DNA of 5,145 nt from Cytophagales bacterium (lineage in GTDB: Bacteria; Bacteroidota; Bacteroidia; Cytophagales; Cyclobacteriaceae): positions 1 to 5,145 of the forward strand of contig DNZD01000293.1 of NCBI GenBank assembly GCA_003504855.1, in the 5' to 3' direction. The notes below the pieces were generated by a model. That model made no database searches. It worked only from the letters and a program-made list of their open reading frames with translations, and was not told the DNA's origin. Position 1 is the stretch's first letter, and each line of letters starts with the position of its first letter. Shown here piece after piece: positions 4,462 to 5,145 of the stretch. The position numbers and the translations under genes were made by a program.

Positions 4462-5145
4462 ATGAAACGTTACGCTTTTGTCATCATGGTCCTGGCCAGC
4501 CATATATCCATGGCACAATCCGGCTGGAAAGAATTGTTCAATGGCAAAGATTTGTCGGGATGGAAACTCCTGAATGGCAAAGCCAGATACGACGTTGTCA
4601 ACCAGGAGATCGTAGGTACCACGGTGGCAGGAGAACCCAATTCCTTTCTCGTCACTGAAAAGCGATATAAGGACTTCATCCTCGAGCTGGAATTCAAAAT
4701 TGATGCGGGGACAAACTCCGGCATCCAGTTCCGCAGCGATAGCCGTCCCGATTATATGAATGGAAGGGTACATGGCTATCAATATGAACTTGATCCATCT
4801 CCCCGTGCCTGGTCCGGTGGCATCTACGACGAAGCCCAGCGCGATTGGTTGTACCCCCTCGAATACAATACACCGGCGAAGGCCGCTTTCCATGCCAATG
4901 ACTGGAATAAGGTCAGAATTGAATGTATTGGCTCTATGATGCGTACTTTCCTCAACGGGGTGCCGGCGGCTCATGTCATCGACAACCTGATGCCGGAAGG
5001 ATTCATCGCCCTGCAGGTGCACTCAGTGGACAAAGATGCCGACGCCGGCAAGCAGGTGAGGTGGAGAAACATCCGCATTCAAACTGAACAACTGAACCCG
5101 TTGGCATGGGACACGATTTTTGTCGCGAACCTGATTCCAAACACA
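4462..5145 (+). CDS. secreted DUF1080 / 3-keto-disaccharide hydrolase-type protein (3' end outside window)
   Basis: The first 228 residues are visible and the frame is still open at the window edge. Residues 1-18 ([18 protein letters not shown]) form a signal peptide, probably cleaved before QSGWKEL, so the protein is exported. A DUF1080 domain (Pfam 3-keto-disaccharide hydrolase) follows: [11 protein letters not shown] (25-35), [10 protein letters not shown] (74-83), NSGIQFRS (85-92), GYQYELDP (105-112), GGIYDE (119-124), WNKVRIEC (148-155), GFIALQVHS (180-188) and VRWRNIRI (199-206). The fold is a concanavalin-like beta sandwich; family members act on modified disaccharides and glycans in the periplasm or at the cell surface. 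The residues after 206 ([17 protein letters not shown]) resemble the bridge seen in proteins with a second DUF1080 domain, so a tandem is likely. An in-frame ATG at 4447 would add MIHRI; 4462 is preferred because it gives a cleaner signal peptide. Confidence 0.92.
   Translation, partial: MKRYAFVIMVLASHISMAQSGWKELFNGKDLSGWKLLNGKARYDVVNQEIVGTTVAGEPNSFLVTEKRYKDFILELEFKIDAGTNSGIQFRSDSRPDYMNGRVHGYQYELDPSPRAWSGGIYDEAQRDWLYPLEYNTPAKAAFHANDWNKVRIECIGSMMRTFLNGVPAAHVIDNLMPEGFIALQVHSVDKDADAGKQVRWRNIRIQTEQLNPLAWDTIFVANLIPNT

Noticed and set aside
4387..5022. minus-strand open frame of 211 codons
   Set aside because: It lies antisense to the DUF1080 gene, whose + frame shows many family motifs and a signal peptide.

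Overview
The window reads as chromosomal DNA of a Bacteroidota bacterium, most likely a Cytophagales-type organism. This is inferred, not proven. The grounds are the Uup-like ABC-F protein with the inter-domain linker style common in that phylum, start codons without clear Shine-Dalgarno sequences, a secreted DUF1080 (3-keto-disaccharide hydrolase type) protein, and long intergenic stretches full of small palindromes. All convincing genes lie on the + strand. No CRISPR array, tRNA, rRNA or intact transposase was seen.

Layout. Bases 1-1253 are the C-terminal part of an ABC-F ATPase whose N-terminal half lies upstream of the window. Bases 1254-1651 are intergenic; they hold a possible frameshifted minus-strand gene remnant (about 1273-1454) and a strongly structured two-hairpin element (1490-1585) ending in a perfect 12-bp inverted repeat. 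Bases 1652-2764 encode a membrane-anchored metallo-beta-lactamase-fold hydrolase of the NAPE-PLD/UlaG-like group with a complete metal-binding set. Bases 2765-3716 form a gene-free mosaic of about 950 bases. It contains twin copies of a GTGTCCTACAC palindrome, two about 122-bp composite repeats (roughly 92% identical by hand alignment) built from paired inverted hairpins, a run of further hairpins, an 8-bp tandem repeat and another period-8 stretch.

Bases 3717-4408 hold a tight two-gene unit: a 157-residue protein I do not recognise and, two bases later, a VF530-family small DNA-binding protein. From 4462 (or 4447) to the window end runs a signal-peptide-bearing DUF1080 protein that is cut off by the edge.

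The genes do not form one obvious pathway. The translation-associated ATPase, the envelope hydrolase, the small nucleic-acid-related operon and the secreted glycan-related protein look like ordinary neighbours. The most interesting part is the repeat mosaic at 2765-3640, which resembles a REP/BIME-type mobile palindrome family. Several of its hairpins have different stems but share an AGC/GCT three-base loop.
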